A DNA stretch of 64,000 nt from Symsagittifera roscoffensis. Taxonomy: Eukaryota; Xenacoelomorpha; Acoela; Convolutidae. Location: NCBI RefSeq assembly GCF_963678635.1, contig NC_087068.1, positions 4,733,079 to 4,797,078 on the forward strand, in the 5' to 3' direction. The notes beneath the pieces are model-generated. The model worked only from the letters and a program-made list of their open reading frames with translations. It was not told where the DNA came from and ran no database searches. Below, piece by piece: positions 10,096 to 23,043 of the stretch. Each line of letters starts with the position of its first letter. Positions within the stretch are counted from its first letter, which is position 1. Position numbers and translations under genes: made by a program.

Positions 10096-11376
10096 TTCCA
10101 CCTATGATCATTTTTCATAAAGTTATGAGAGTTAAAAGATTGCAATTTTAACCAATTTGGGACAATTAACGCGCGATATAATTCGCGCTATTAACGCGTA
10201 AGAGGAGATTTAACCCGTCTTAAAAACCGTTTCAAATTGGTTTAAAGAAGCTTACTTGCCATAATTGATTTGTTACAAGGAGTAAAACCTATACTTTTGT
10301 ACTCTATATGGTGTGTGGGGGGATAATTTTCATTAAAAAATTCAAAAATTTTGAAAAAAAAACTTTTCGCAATTTGTTTTATTTCAGTTAATTTCTTAAT
10401 GTAATTATGCTCCATAAACATTGAAAGACAGTCGGAAAATTCAGGTCTTCGCCCTGATACGAGCAAGTAGTATAAAACTTCCATACCCCGCCCCTTAGTG
10501 ACTTCCGACCTTTTGACTTTTTCTAAAAGTTTTCTTCTTGCGTGCAAAAAATGAACATGTTACAATTCGAGCACCCAATTACAAGTTTTATAGCAGTCAT
10601 TTAGTTTGCCTTATATACCTTAACAAAGTTCTTCATATACCTTAACGCAGCAAAGTACTGGGTTTGATTAGATGAAGTAACAGCCATTGTTCAATTTTGT
10701 AGTCCTCGCTAAAGGAAGAATCGGGTCTGTTAGAAAAAAATAATGAATCTTTTTTGAAGCTTGGTCGATATGTGAGACAATTTTTATCTGAGAAAAATTT
10801 TGTAGCTAAGAAGATATAATTATTTAGAAACCAACTACATACAAACAAATATGATGTAGCGAATAAAAAAAGTTCATGTTGAACAAGTTTTCTTGTTATT
10901 CAATTTTGGTATGGATATATGTCGATGCAATTAAGTGATCTTCCATTGCTTTTGTAGATGAATCCACAGCTTGTATTGGTTCACTTTCAGTTCTGAAGCG
11001 AGCTTGCTTTCCTAATTTTTTCAGTTTTGCTCATTGAATTTGATTTGATTGTCTTCTGTGGTGGTATGGAGGAGTCCTCCAAAGCTTCATCATCTAAATA
11101 TGGACATTTCTTATATGGCGCTTGATATACAGGAGCATCCAATCAACAACATCATCTCAATCACTGCTGATTTCGGCAGTGCCAACAAATCCAGTATCTG
11201 GTAAATCAAATGACGAATCAACTTCTTCAACCGAATAATCATACCGTTTGTAACCAACGTCGCCAGAGATTTCAAGTTGTTCCCAAGTGTTGTTGATTGC
11301 ATCCACTACTTTCATGTGCTGACACCTGTCTCCTTTACCAACATCCTGATTTTTTTTGATTCAATACCATATTTAG
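10096..11376. other. Stretch without a confident gene
   Basis: AT-rich sequence containing the 58-bp hairpin unit at 10408-10465 and a short GC-rich patch (ACGCGCGATATAATTCGCGC, about 10170). Minus-strand frames at 10242-10547 and 10642-10848 have no recognisable homology or start context. The part from about 10900 could be the 3' flank of the polymerase element. Confidence 0.4.
10408..10465. repeat. 58-bp hairpin unit, copy 1
   Basis: The unit is bounded by TGCTCC and GAGCA and contains GAAAGACAGTCGGAA and the hairpin TCAGGTCTTCGCCCTGA. Units of exactly the same length lie at 36572-36629 and 51384-51441. The TGCTC/GAGCA ends can pair, giving an outer stem around the TTCG-loop hairpin. Confidence 0.55.
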
Positions 11377-14300
11377 CTAGTCCAGTTTTGTAGGACCATA
11401 CGCTAGAGATGTAATGCCATCATCACGATAAAGACGTTTTGTATCAAAGGGTGATAAAACTATTTTTTTCACTTCGTTTATTGACAACCTACGCTTTTCG
11501 CTGACAATATTCCTCATTGGTTGTCTGATAATTTTGCCCTCAAACAATGCAGACTTGAGTTTTTAATGATGTAGCGTGCTTTTAACAATTCTGTTGACGC
11601 CTTTTGCGCTTTGTTTTGATTTAATGTCAGTAATATACGCAATCGAATACGCTTTCGGTTTCAGAAAAATAGCGTCTGTAACGATACATCCTTTAAACTC
11701 ATCTGCCATTTTCAGCGAGACTTTCTTGATTATGTCACTAAAAGGATGTGATTTTACGGATAGGAACTGAAATCCATATCATTCTTAAGGTACTTAAGAT
11801 CTTCATAGACATCCTTGGTTTCAATTTCATAAAAAAGAGAATCAGTGTCTTTGTACATGACTCTAGCTTTTTCTCCGTACACCGGAACTATTTTTTTGTA
11901 GTGGAATTTGTAAAATTGAAGCTTTGAAACATCAAGAATGGCAGCTCCAAGGTAAGTTGGCTTGTTCCACAAAATAGATTTCTTAAGCATTGTTACCGAT
12001 ACCATATCTTCTTTAATAATTTTCAAATCGTTGAAATGGAATTTATTACAGTAAAACTTTGCTTGTTGCTCGTTATTAACCACAACAATTTGCTCTCGGC
12101 GTCTTAGATTTTCCATGATTTTTCCAAAGCAAGAATTGACAAGAAGTTTGTAAAAAGTTTTTTTGAAATCAGATATTCCTGATTGCTGTCGTAATTGTGT
12201 GTTTAACTCAACATAGGATTTTAGAAAATTGGACTATTTAAACTGAAGAACTTTACTTATTTTTGTTACTTTCAATTCGTGTTTTACAAAAAACTTCAAA
12301 ATGGAATAATGACAGACATAATCTGTTTTATTGAAGAGAGTCTCCATCAGTTTTTCAATTGTTGCTTCATGGCGGCTACATGACTTTTGGTAACTGGATA
12401 GATGAAACTCAGAAATTTTCATTTTTGCAGCAGCCAATGGAAAGTTAATATGGTTATCGTGTAGACTTGACGGGTACTCCAAGTCAACCATAACAAAAAA
12501 CCCTTTGCGAGAATCGTTCGGTTGCGCAATTATTTCACTCAAGGACTTCTCTACCCATTTAAAATCTCCTATTGGCATACTTTTTGTCATAGTGCCACCA
12601 TACAAATTGACAAAATCTAGAAAAAGTCCATAGATTGATGGCCTTGACTGATCAAAACCCGAAAGATACTTGTTGTTTGCCTTCATGGATCTTTTTTCTG
12701 CGATTCCATTGAGTCCACCACGAATGGCTTTTTCACAAAACAATACCATATCAATGATTATAAGATTTCAAGTTTGAATCCAATTGTATTTAACATTGCA
12801 TCCCAGGAATTATTCGGTGCAGAATAGTAGTGACAAGGGTCTAAATCGTACGTACTTTTAAAAAGTTTTAGAAAATTTACAAACGCATCAGCTAAAAGCA
12901 AAACATTGCTCTGTCAAAACAAATTATGGTAGACGCCTATTGTTTTGCATCCAAATTTTTCCCAAATTTTTTGTGCTAATTGCACATCTGCCTCTAATAC
13001 GTCAAATTGTCCGGAAAGAACATTCATCCAGTCTGAACCAAACTTTGGCAGAGTTTTTTCATCAAACTTCTTATGCAAATCTATATAACTATACGGATAA
13101 ATTACTTCTCGCATCAGAAGCTTTTTTTTCTTGTCTTCTGGTTTAAAATGTTTCATAATGATGGAATCATCCCAGTGCAAAGACTTGGAAAGGTTGTTCA
13201 AGCTATCAGGCAGAAATCGTAAACTGTCCAGAAACCTTATTTCTTCAAAATTTATGCTTTTTTTCCCTTTTTTGTGAACAAAGTTTCCTACAGAAACATG
13301 CAGACTGAAAGAATTGTATTTTTTGTCTGTGCAAGGAACAACGGTTAATTTTTTATCTGGTAGCAGACTGAGGTATCTGATTAATTGACGTGAGTCGTAT
13401 TTACTCAGATTGTGGAAAAACACTGGAGTGAAAGATTGTGTCCTCTGTTTAAGTTACATTCATTGTGAGCCAATCCAAAGATTTTTCCTGTTGAATGATC
13501 ATGATGCACCACTTTGTCCGTTTGCAGATGCTTCTTACAAATAACACAAACTATTGAAGAAGAAAGCAATTTTTCTCGTTCTTCATCCGAAATCACAAGC
13601 TGTTTGTATTTTTGTTTCGCAAAAGATATGATTTTAGCTCGATGACGAATCCAATAAAAAAAATTGCATTGCATTTGAACGTCTTTCAAATTTCTAAACG
13701 GTTTTATTATTAGGTTTGTCCACTAAAAGAGCACCAAAGGAGCAAGGAAGTTGGTCTTCTAATTTTGTCGTACCTGCGGCTGATGGCTTTGCTTTGCATG
13801 TAAGTCTTTTTATGCAAAGAGCCTCAATGTCAGCATAAATCGTGTACGGACACAATGAGGTCTTGTAAAAGTGACGGAAGCTGATTTAAGAATTTGAAGG
13901 TGGCATTTTAATTGAAACAACATCATGCTGTCCACAAAGTTTCATGTGTTCCAATAAAACCTTTTAGGAAGAGAAACCATGTAAACACTTTTCACAAAAC
14001 TTTCGATTGTAAGTTTTGCTATCGAAATGGCGAAACATGAAAGCATTGAAGTTGGTTATGAGACAGTAATGAAATGAAACACCATCTGTAAGGATTAACA
14101 AATTGATCCTCTCCTCAAGTTGCTCCGATAGAAACAGTGGAGATAACTCGTTTTTACAAATTCAAAAACGTTTACGGCAAGGTTGTTATTGGCTTCAGTT
14201 TTTGATATGGAAGCTATGGGCATCAGAAAGTCAAAATGTTGCAAATCAAGTTGATGCTTTTGGTTTTTGTATAATACAGGATCATGTTTTTTGTGACTAG

Positions 14301-15066
14301 AGGAGGGCTTTATCGCAGCTAAAATAGGATACACAAAACACATGTTGTCGTTTTTGTTCTGAATGTTCAGAAGAAAGTTATTACTTTCAAAAACTGCTGA
14401 AGTTGGCACATAACTGCTACCCTTGATTAGTTTATGCAGATTGATGCTAATATCAAGATGATCCAGGGAGCTCACAATAAATCCTCTTCCACTGCTGCAG
14501 AAAATCTGAAGTTTACTGACCATTTGGTCAACCATTGAATTGTATTCAATGTCATCAAGTTCAGTTATAAGAGCTTTTGCATTGCTGCTTGCATGACATG
14601 ACGCTTGGATTTCATCTATTGGCTTAAGAAGTTTGGCAAAAACTGAAAAATGGAGTTTGATTGGCCCAGGCTCATATATTTTACTTTTTGTGAAAGTTTG
14701 GATATCGTTTTTATAAACCTCCATTATGGCAAAAAGATCTAGTTGATCTTGAAATTTCATTCTGTAGGATTGGAAGAAGTTCTTAATAACATGCTGCTTG
14801 GTAGTAAGCTTTAGCTGAGATGATATTAGACCAAAGACATTAATGCGTTTGTCATGACGCTCTGTGACATGATCTTGTACGTCGCTGAGATTTCCAAAAA
14901 CAATTATACAAAAAAGGCATTTTTTGGGCTTTGTTGAATTATGGAACTCTCGAAGATGTCGTAAAACAGTGTCACTTCTATTGCATTTTTTTGGGCACCT
15001 TCCACAGCTGTAGCTTGCTGATTTTGTCGTTACAATATCATGAATTTTCAGTAGATAGATGATCAT
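11377..15066 (-). pseudogene. Protein-primed family B DNA polymerase, Polinton-like or related, decayed
   Basis: The frames on the minus strand together follow a known animal architecture. Two C2H2-like zinc fingers come first (about 15010-14860). Next is the exonuclease motif IYADIEAL (13821-13840), then an endonuclease VII-like segment VVHHDHSTGKIFGLAHNECN (about 13510-13450). NLSKYDSRQL (Exo II, about 13410) and VLLLAD with HYYSAPNNSWDAML (Exo III region, about 12900-12800) follow. Polymerase motif A is DFVNLYG (about 12600), motif B is VNSCFGKIMENLR (about 12120) and motif C is YKDTDSL (about 11840). The C-terminus ends DDGITSLAYG near 11400. Several frameshifts and in-frame stops break it, for example a TAG where relatives have Gln near 12232. 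No terminal repeats, integrase or capsid gene were seen, so the element type is inferred. Confidence 0.85.
13405..13689 (-). pseudogene. Endonuclease VII-like domain segment of the polymerase gene
   Basis: This frame holds CVICKKH and, 11 residues on, VVHHDHSTGKIFGLAHNECN, the zinc-binding and catalytic pattern of recombination endonuclease VII (HNH-type) domains. In this gene family the domain sits between exonuclease motifs I and II. It is one domain of the larger decayed gene at 11377-15066, listed separately because its motif is intact. Confidence 0.75.
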
Positions 15067-15649
15067 TCAATCTCCGTTATGTTGTATATTTCTTCGTACA
15101 TCGACTGCAAGAAAACTCCATTCTATCCACCTAAAACACACAAATTCTTGAGTGTGAAACTTTCTAATTGTTTGTTCACAAATTTATGAACAATGAAATT
15201 GTTGCGTCTTTAGACTTTTTTTGTATCTGTTTCCTTACTTTGATTTGTTGTAAGTTCTATGAGCATGAAGAACAACTTCTTTTTAGTGGTGTCGTGTTGT
15301 TACACTTGAAAACATACAAATTCTTAATTGTGAAAATTTCTAATTGTTGGGTTAGAAAATTATTATTAAGGAAATTGTTGCAGCTTCAGAATTTTTTAAT
15401 GTGTTTTATTACATGTTTAGTTGTAAGTTTTGAGAGATTGAAGAAAAATTCTTTTTCAAGGATTCTGTTTTGCTTCATTTAGAATCAAGACAATAAAAAG
15501 TTTCAAAATTGAAACAAAAAATACTTTTCGGCAAAAATTCTAGAATACTCTAGAAAATTTTTTTAAAAAATCTTATATAAAGTTACAGCTATAGTTTCAG
15601 TTCTAAAAATAATATACTTGACCCATGAAACAAACAAATGTACAAACAA
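15067..15649. repeat. Two-unit tandem repeat of about 175 bp
   Basis: Sequence from about 15140 (CAAATTCTTGAGTGTGAAAC) is repeated from about 15318 (CAAATTCTTAATTGTGAAAA), each leading into TTTCTAATTG, a TTGTTGC block, and TTGTAAGTT then GAAGAA. The copies are diverged. They lie just upstream of the polymerase gene on its strand; a promoter role is only speculative. Confidence 0.5.
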
Positions 15650-15729
15650 TCAAAACTCATACACACATACATACGTTTATACACACATAAATAACAACAT
15701 ACATACATTCATAGATACATACATAATAC

Positions 15730-15760
<31 letters not shown>

Positions 15761-17110
15761 CATACATACATACATACATACATACAGACATACATACATA
15801 CATGCATACATTCATACATACACACACATAGATACACACATACATACAATAACACATACACACATACATGCATACATACGTACATCATAAATACATACAT
15901 AAAAACATACATACATACATACAAACATACATAAAAACATAGATACATACATACACACACATACATATTTACACACATACATGCATACATTCATGCACAC
16001 ATACATACACACATATATACTTACATACCAACATACATACATGCACACATACCAACAAACATACATAGATACCAACATACATACATGCATACATACTTTT
16101 AAACATACATACATACCAACATACATACATTCATTCATAGACACACATATATACATAAATACACTCGGGTACACATACAAACACACAAGTAGACTTACAT
16201 ACCAACATACATACATACACACATACCAACAAACATACATACATACCAACATAAATACATGCATACATACATTTATACGTACATACATACCAACATACAT
16301 ACATTCATTCATAGATACATACATACATACGTACACTATTATATATACCCACATACATAGATACATTCATACACACTAAAATACAAACATACACACATAC
16401 CAGCAAACATACAAACATACCAACATACATACATGCATACATACATTTATACACAGATACACACCAACACACATACATATATAGACATATACATACAGAC
16501 ATCATCCATACATACACAAATACAAAGATATAAATTCAAAGATACATACAGACATCATCCATACATACACAAATACAAAGATACAAGATACAAAAAGATA
16601 CAAGCATACACACTCAGATACATACATACATACATACATATATACGTAAAAAATACATATATACATACATACATACATACATACATACATACATACATAC
16701 ATACATACATACATACATACATACATACATACATACATACATACATACATACATAGATACATACATACATACGTACATACATACATACATAAATACGTAC
16801 ATACATACATACATACACACGTATGTACTTACTTAAAAATAATCATACCTAACATAAAAACTCACATAGATACACACATACCTACATACAAACACTCGTA
16901 CCTTACCTACAAAAATATACATTACATACAGACATACATTCATAAACACATTCATATAAATACATAGATATATACATACATACACACATACATACATGCA
17001 TACTTACAAAGATACATACATGCATACATACATACATACATACATACATACGTTTATACATTAATACAAAAACATGTACATACATACATACATTTAGACA
17101 TATATACAAA
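15650..17110. repeat. (CATA)n / (ACAT)n satellite, about 1.45 kb
   Basis: Imperfect tetranucleotide repeat with a pure block at about 16655-16755 and variant blocks carrying CCAACATACATACATGCATA higher-order repeats (about 16020-16450). A duplicated block CAGACATCATCCATACATAC occurs at about 16496 and 16549. Long open frames on both strands (Tyr/Thr/His or Met/Tyr/Val/Cys-rich) result from the 4-bp period and are not genes. Confidence 0.95.
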
Positions 17111-18358
17111 TATGTAGAAAAAAAAATAAAAAATAAACTGCAGACAGACAAAAAAATATGTAATTTTCGTTTTTTCAAAGCAACATAATAACACAAGTTG
17201 CCAACAGTAGCAACTACAAAAGTTTAATTTCGAAAACTAGGCAATTGAGCTTAAACAGAAACAAATAAAATAAATTGGAGAACTATTTCAAAAGCAAAAC
17301 TTCTCTTGTAATGAAATGAAAAATCCAGTCCTTTATTTAGTTTTATGGAAAAGATGTTCAAATTACATTCCTACAATTGAGAACTTTGACTTATGACTTT
17401 ACAGTACAATCAAATCTGAATACACAAGAGAGAAGCGAACTTATAATCACTTACGAAACAAATAAAAAAGTATGATGAGTTAGTAGAAGTAAACTTCGGT
17501 GAAATCTGTTTTAAAATGAAGGAAACTAAATATCGTACCGCATCCAAAAATGCTCTCCGGTATGGTACTTTTTTCGGATGGTCAATTTTGCTCCAAGGGG
17601 AAACTTCGTTCGAAAAAGAAAAACCTATAAAACCGTTTGAATTTTCAGATATTCAAAAAAAATGAATTTCGAAAGACACGTTTTTAGCTGTTAATTTTTT
17701 GAAGTTGAGAATTTTTACTTCACATTTTTAACTTCACATTTTATGAAAAGAGTAATTGAACAATCAGTAGAGATCAACAAAATATGATTAAAATGTTTCA
17801 GTTATACTTTCAGATATGAAAAAACAAATCAAATAAATCATTAAAACAAAAAGAAATGAAAATGGAAAAAAAGTTTTTTTTTTGTTTTTTCTCGAAAATC
17901 GATCCACCCAACGCTATGCAAAGTTCAATGAGACATGATTTCCTCAAAAAACTTTAATCAATCTGCCTCAATTCAATTTGGAACGTTTTCTTTCACGGAC
18001 TAAATCTCTGCTTACAATAGCACCTAATCTATCGCCCCATTAGTTGTCACAAGTTGGCCAAATCTTCAAATCCTCTACAACTTTACAAAATTATAACCCA
18101 AATTCGTAAGTTTTAAAGACCATTTTTTTTAGCAAAAGTGGATCCATTTGATTTTTAGTTACGCATAAACTACGCCACAACTATCGAGTCGAAGACTGAC
18201 AGACTGTATCAAGAATGTGAGCCTCTCAGGCAGCACAGAAAATTGGAGAAAATCTCCAAGTGTTTTTAAGCAATAATTTGCTGGAATGTTTTCAACTATA
18301 TAAAAAGTCGCGCAATATACATCAATCATTATTTACAGTAAACTGGCGAAATTAGCTA
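17111..18358. other. Non-coding stretch before the gap
   Basis: AT-rich single-copy sequence; nothing coding was recognised. It does not resemble the LTR at 35040-36543, so the 5' LTR expected upstream of the large retroelement is either inside the gap or missing. Confidence 0.5.
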
Positions 18359-18558
18359 NNNNNNNNNNNNNNNNNNNNNNNNNNNNNNNNNNNNNNNNNN
18401 NNNNNNNNNNNNNNNNNNNNNNNNNNNNNNNNNNNNNNNNNNNNNNNNNNNNNNNNNNNNNNNNNNNNNNNNNNNNNNNNNNNNNNNNNNNNNNNNNNNN
18501 NNNNNNNNNNNNNNNNNNNNNNNNNNNNNNNNNNNNNNNNNNNNNNNNNNNNNNNNNN
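18359..18558. other. Assembly gap (200 N)
   Basis: A run of exactly 200 N, probably a fixed-size placeholder. It falls where the 5' LTR and the start of the large retroelement should be. Confidence 0.98.
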
Positions 18559-18559
18559 A

Positions 18560-19195
18560 GTCATTCACGAACAATCAGATTGTGTTTGGGACCCCGATTG
18601 GTCTCATCCATTATTTATAAACTTCCCAAATGATATTTCAAGTCAAGCGATAGACACAATATCTGTTCACCCAAATTTTATAAAAATTATACCATTAACA
18701 GTTGACGCCACACCTTTAACTTATAATACATTTTTGCCCGATACACAAAACAACAGTTTGAATTCAACGGTTTTAAATAATGAAAACCTCAATGGACCTG
18801 CAAATCTTATACAGCAGGATATTCAAACACCATCACAGTTCATAAATGAAGAAATTGTCCACACGACAATAACAACTACGCAACAAAGTATCTCACCAAT
18901 ACATCCAAATTTAACAACACCAAAAAACAATAAAGCAACATCACCACAAATAACATTACAATCAACTGTAAAACCTTCAGCCACTCTAGCCCCTAAATTT
19001 TCACAAAAGGATTATCAAACATATAGACCAATGACAAGACCACCAAAACCAAGAAGGACATTCACGATAAATAATTTTAAAGAACACAATTATAATTATA
19101 CACATCCACTAAGAGCACACTACTCCCCACGAAAACCTAATAATAATCATGTATATTCTCATTATTGGGATAAACCAACGACAACAAACAATTAA
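18560..19195 (+). pseudogene. Gag-region N-terminal ORF, 5' end lost in the gap
   Basis: The frame is open from the first bases after the gap to a TAA at 19193-19195, about 211 codons with no reliable start. The product is Asn/Thr/Pro/Gln-rich, ending in a His/Tyr-rich segment near PLRAHYSPRKPNNN. After the TAA the same frame leads, in the duplicated copy downstream, straight into the MDYVSSDDD gag frame. The stop therefore probably interrupts one longer gag. No known domain was recognised. Confidence 0.6.
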
Positions 19196-20226
19196 GTAAA
19201 ACTTCAACCTAATCAGCATCCTACACAGGATTATAGTGAAAATTACCCCAACAAAATAAAAATAAACAACAAACATTTCATCATATGGATTATGTATCAT
19301 CTGACGATGATCATTTACCAGATATTTTTGAGCCATACATACAAGAGTATTGTACACAAAAACCACGACGCACTCAATATAAAAAAATTTTTCCTGAAAA
19401 TCCACTTAATACACAAAATCAACAACCACAAATACCAAATCCATATAATACACAATCTTTTCAACCGATACAACCACAAAATCTAATGACAATGCATTCG
19501 TACCAACCAAATCAAATGCAAAATGAAATCCCATTACCATATTATCTACAACAACATGAAATCACAAAAAATCAATTGACAAATTTTTCACAAATACCAA
19601 ACGCCGCAGAATCACTACAAATGACGATGAACCCATATCTCATGGGAGCATCATCAATAACATCAAATAAACCACTCATGGTATTTACAGAAACAGACCC
19701 TGAATACTCAGCAGAAGATTACTTAAACGCAGTCACAGCAAATTTAATTTTAAATATAGGACCTGAACCAATAAATACACCACTCCATCAAAATTGGATA
19801 CATCGCCGCACAGCGTTAATACAAACAACATTAGATGGAGCAGCACAAAAATGGTTTTCAGTACTACCTATAGAAATAAAGTCAGATTGGAAAAGATTCA
19901 CACAAGAATTTTCAAAAATGTTTGATTCTGAAAGAAACAAACAACATCAAAGAGTTTTATGCAATGAAATTCGCAGATTACTAAACGAAACAATAAAACG
20001 GTTAGCTGTTAGAATTGAAACACTAGTTCGAAAAGCATATTCACTTAATACACATGACTATACCAATACAAAAATGACAGAAATATTAATGATGACCTTA
20101 ACACCACAGTAAAGAAAAATTGCTATAAAGAAAAGAGCATCTCATCCTTCCTCAATTCGAGAACCAGATTTAGATTTCAGAAAACTAGTCGATAAATTAG
20201 AACAAGCAGAGATTACAATGAAACTC
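18935..20226 (+). repeat. Gag tandem duplication, unit 1
   Basis: This unit of 1292 bp recurs at 20231-21529, joined by TATA. The only difference noticed is 7 bp (ATTCTTC) present near 20546 and absent near 19245. Near-identity contrasts with the decay of the element as a whole, so the duplication is very recent or an assembly error next to the gap. Confidence 0.9.
19285..20112 (+). pseudogene. Gag capsid-like ORF, duplicated copy 1
   Basis: A 275-codon ORF starting MDYVSSDDD. The N-terminal third is Gln/Pro/Asn-rich. The middle and end (from about residue 130) have the spacing of retroelement capsid proteins, with GAAQKWFSVLP then WKRFTQEFSKMF. A TAA ends it; in-frame codons continue beyond the stop into the zinc-knuckle part, so the stop is likely a mutation. 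The upstream frame is broken by the 7-bp deletion in this copy. Confidence 0.7.
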
Positions 20227-20230
20227 TATA

Positions 20231-21529
20231 GCAACATCACCACAAATAACATTACAATCAACTGTAAAACCTTCAGCCACTCTAGCCCCTAAATTTTCAC
20301 AAAAGGATTATCAAACATATAGACCAATGACAAGACCACCAAAACCAAGAAGGACATTCACGATAAATAATTTTAAAGAACACAATTATAATTATACACA
20401 TCCACTAAGAGCACACTACTCCCCACGAAAACCTAATAATAATCATGTATATTCTCATTATTGGGATAAACCAACGACAACAAACAATTAAGTAAAACTT
20501 CAACCTAATCAGCATCCTACACAGGATTATAGTGAAAATTACCCATTCTTCCAACAAAATAAAAATAAACAACAAACATTTCATCATATGGATTATGTAT
20601 CATCTGACGATGATCATTTACCAGATATTTTTGAGCCATACATACAAGAGTATTGTACACAAAAACCACGACGCACTCAATATAAAAAAATTTTTCCTGA
20701 AAATCCACTTAATACACAAAATCAACAACCACAAATACCAAATCCATATAATACACAATCTTTTCAACCGATACAACCACAAAATCTAATGACAATGCAT
20801 TCGTACCAACCAAATCAAATGCAAAATGAAATCCCATTACCATATTATCTACAACAACATGAAATCACAAAAAATCAATTGACAAATTTTTCACAAATAC
20901 CAAACGCCGCAGAATCACTACAAATGACGATGAACCCATATCTCATGGGAGCATCATCAATAACATCAAATAAACCACTCATGGTATTTACAGAAACAGA
21001 CCCTGAATACTCAGCAGAAGATTACTTAAACGCAGTCACAGCAAATTTAATTTTAAATATAGGACCTGAACCAATAAATACACCACTCCATCAAAATTGG
21101 ATACATCGCCGCACAGCGTTAATACAAACAACATTAGATGGAGCAGCACAAAAATGGTTTTCAGTACTACCTATAGAAATAAAGTCAGATTGGAAAAGAT
21201 TCACACAAGAATTTTCAAAAATGTTTGATTCTGAAAGAAACAAACAACATCAAAGAGTTTTATGCAATGAAATTCGCAGATTACTAAACGAAACAATAAA
21301 ACGGTTAGCTGTTAGAATTGAAACACTAGTTCGAAAAGCATATTCACTTAATACACATGACTATACCAATACAAAAATGACAGAAATATTAATGATGACC
21401 TTAACACCACAGTAAAGAAAAATTGCTATAAAGAAAAGAGCATCTCATCCTTCCTCAATTCGAGAACCAGATTTAGATTTCAGAAAACTAGTCGATAAAT
21501 TAGAACAAGCAGAGATTACAATGAAACTC
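20231..21529 (+). repeat. Gag tandem duplication, unit 2
   Basis: This is the second unit, 1299 bp. It keeps the 7 bp missing from unit 1 and reads through from the Gln-rich leader into MDYVSSDDD in one frame, so it represents the ancestral arrangement better. Beyond 21529 the gag continues into the nucleocapsid-like part. Confidence 0.9.
20588..21415 (+). pseudogene. Gag capsid-like ORF, duplicated copy 2
   Basis: The 275-codon product is identical to that at 19285-20112. The same premature TAA (21413-21415) separates it from the following zinc-knuckle ORF, whose frame is continuous with this one. This copy is directly linked to the rest of gag and so is the probable original. Confidence 0.7.
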
Positions 21530-22471
21530 GAAGAAACCGAAAATTTAAAATTGCAATATCTTAATCGTATTGAAACACAAACTACGCACGTTAACAATAT
21601 ACAGGAATCAGATGTAGACCTATCTGAAAAAATCACTGAAATTTTAAACATCTATGAAAAGAACCCAAATTGGAAAGGCAAACCATCTTTTAAGAAATGG
21701 TGTACTTTTTGTAGACGATACGGACACAGTATCTCTGAATGTAGACAAAAACAGCAAGACAATCAAAATAAACCTCAAAAACACAAAGAACCAAATAAGT
21801 CATTTTATCAATACATGAAGAAAGATCAAAATCTACCAAATAAAAATGTATATAGTAATAATAGCTCTGGAAAACCACTTCCAAGCAATCAAAACTATTC
21901 TCGAAATCAATCACCATATAACTCTAGTTATAGAGGTAGATCACCCGAACAAAGAAATTCACGAAATTTTTCACAAAATAGATATAGTCGAACAAATAGT
22001 CGAAACAACTACCCACGATCAAATTCAAACTCAACACAATTTGTTTCAGCATCCAGTTCCCACTCAATCAGAAATAGACGTTATTCAAACAATCAATCAC
22101 GAAATTCATCATATAATAGAAATAGAAACTTTTCAAATAATAGAAGTAGAAACTATTCAAACAATAGAAATAGAAGCTATTCCAACAATCGTAATAATAG
22201 TTATCCAAACAATAGATCACGGAATAACTCATACAACAGATCAAACTATCAAAGATCAAATGACAATCAACACAATAGATCAAGTAATAATTCACAAAAT
22301 CGAAATTCAAGTTACAACAACCGATATAGAAATTATTCCCAATCACCTCATAGGAACAAGAATCGTCATCCCGATTCTCGACATCAATATAAAAGTCATA
22401 CACTTAAACATCAAAGACAAATCAACCAAATACAAACAAATGAAGACTTCACACCCCCCAGGTATCGGTAA
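21521..22471 (+). pseudogene. Gag nucleocapsid-like ORF with CCHC zinc knuckle
   Basis: A 316-codon frame continuing the gag frame after the premature stop. Near residue 66 is CTFCRRYGHSISEC, a C-x2-C-x4-H-x4-C zinc knuckle typical of nucleocapsids that bind genomic RNA. A long Asn/Ser/Arg/Tyr-rich tail follows (repeats like RNRNFSNNRSRNYSNN), probably disordered and RNA-binding. The end at 22471 falls inside the protease-region duplication, so the original gag-pol junction is blurred. Confidence 0.75.
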
Positions 22472-23043
22472 CACAGAAAATATCGAATTACAAGTAAATC
22501 ACATAAATTGTGAATCAACAGACAGTGAAAGTGATACAGATAATAATTTTTCAGTAAGTATGATATCTGTCGAAAACGATTATGAATCCATCACATAGTA
22601 ACCACCCTTTAGTTCATATATATACGAAAATCAATTAGAACTTCTAAATAATTATTACATGGGACCAATTAGTAATGATACACAAACTACTCAAAAAGTA
22701 AACAAAATTAACACGGAAATTTCAACTGACAAAGACAGAGTACGAAATTAAACTACAAATCACATATACCAAAATATACAAAAAGAACAGCCACGGGAAA
22801 AAAAATTGGACAATTCCATTTCTCTTAGAATGCCCGAAAAGTAAAGAATTTCAACCACCAGATCTTGAAATTGATTTTTTAATCGACTCAGGCGCAGAAT
22901 CAAATATCATTATTATCCCTATATGGAATGAAATCCGATTATTACATCCAAATTCAAAACCTCTAGAAATATCTAGTAAATTAGCAACAGCACAAGGATC
23001 GACATTAAAAAATTATGGAAAAATCCAATTATTCCTTGTTCCC
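22336..23043 (+). repeat. Protease-region duplication, unit 1
   Basis: About 708 bp aligned with 23047-23757, starting TTCCCAATCACCTCATAGGAA and ending at TTCCTTGTTCCC. The units differ at many sites, unlike the gag duplication. Unit 1 has stops and carries a protease core with DSGA (GACTCAGGCGCA, 22884-22895). Confidence 0.85.

Noticed and set aside
10242-10547. 101-codon minus-strand ORF
   Set aside because: It overlaps the 58-bp hairpin unit, shows no recognisable domain, and has no supporting context.
15650-17110. CRISPR-like array
   Set aside because: The repeat is a simple tetranucleotide satellite in an animal genome, with no spacer structure.
15618-17196. Many ORFs of 70-180 codons in the CATA repeat
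   Set aside because: A 4-bp repeat opens frames on both strands by period alone; there is no domain or coding bias.
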